A stretch of DNA of 36,657 nucleotides from an uncultured Clostridia bacterium (GTDB lineage: Bacteria; Bacillota_A; Clostridia; TANB77; CAG-508), in the NCBI GenBank assembly GCA_947624725.1, contig CANQLP010000008.1:1-36657 (forward strand), read 5' to 3'. This document shows, one piece after another, positions 36,655 through 36,657 of this stretch (position 1 is the first letter of the stretch; each line of letters begins with the position of its first letter). Position numbers and translations under genes: made by a program. Under the pieces are notes generated by a model. The model was given only the letters and a program-made list of their open reading frames with translations. It made no database searches and was not told the origin of the DNA.

Positions 36655-36657
36655 ATA

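Noticed and set aside
1..36657. CRISPR array, insertion sequence or prophage
   Set aside because: No regularly spaced repeats, transposase, integrase or phage structural genes were seen. The GH24 domain belongs to the T4SS hydrolase.

Overview
The window is a very AT-rich chromosomal segment. Shine-Dalgarno sites are strong AGGAGG types, and the gene content (spoIIR, a Spo0A-C-domain protein, 0A boxes, DacA, VanW) points to an uncultured, low-GC, endospore-lineage member of the Clostridia. The genus cannot be fixed from sequence alone.

Layout. At 1-2.2 kb lie a gene fragment running off the left edge, an unidentified 293-aa protein and a class I glutamine amidotransferase (C26) gene. From 19.2 kb leftward to 2.2 kb, all on the minus strand, there is a type IV secretion-like locus. 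In transcription order it holds four VirB2/TrbC-like pilin genes (five pilin units), a terminator, PrgI, a TraC/VirB4-N-like protein, a VirB4 ATPase, a giant TrbL/VirB6-like membrane protein, a VirB8/NTF2-like protein, a membrane-anchored lysozyme (GH24)-NlpC/P60 hydrolase, a second NTF2-like protein, a terminator, a coiled-coil protein and a DacA-type carboxypeptidase. No relaxase, VirD4 or VirB11 is present. At 19.3-22.1 kb is a sporulation-linked block: an unknown gene, spoIIR, a Spo0A-C-domain regulator with a degenerate receiver, and a small secreted protein behind two tandem 0A boxes. At 22.1-28.2 kb are an ECF sigma factor fused to a membrane/extracellular domain, an XRE regulator, a radical SAM enzyme, a decaying protein-kinase module and a membrane-anchored unknown. 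At 28.6-36.6 kb are six tRNAs, tspO, ogt, an ECF sigma/anti-sigma pair, a VanW/YoaR-like protein, a small CBM25/53-like protein, a FabG-like reductase and a two-paralog cassette flanked by inverted repeats.

The main discovery candidate is a decoding anomaly. I found 15 in-frame CGG codons in the window. At 13 of them the reading frame breaks, and skipping exactly one base (the C of CGG) restores a long or homology-supported protein with GGN (glycine) at that position. A 14th, near the end of a pilin gene, fits the same rule. Only one, in the right-hand cassette, appears to be read in frame. About forty CGG trinucleotides in the other two codon phases cause no frame break. The restored proteins regain catalytic motifs (KTG of DacA, GSGTVFF plus the FeS cysteines of the radical SAM enzyme, the VanW core, the lysozyme core). 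The window's tRNA-Arg has anticodon ACG, which reads CGU/CGC/CGA but not CGG. The simplest reading is that CGG is not decoded normally in this lineage and acts as a +1 frameshift site, or that CGGN is read as a four-base glycine codon. Coding sequences below are therefore annotated across these sites.
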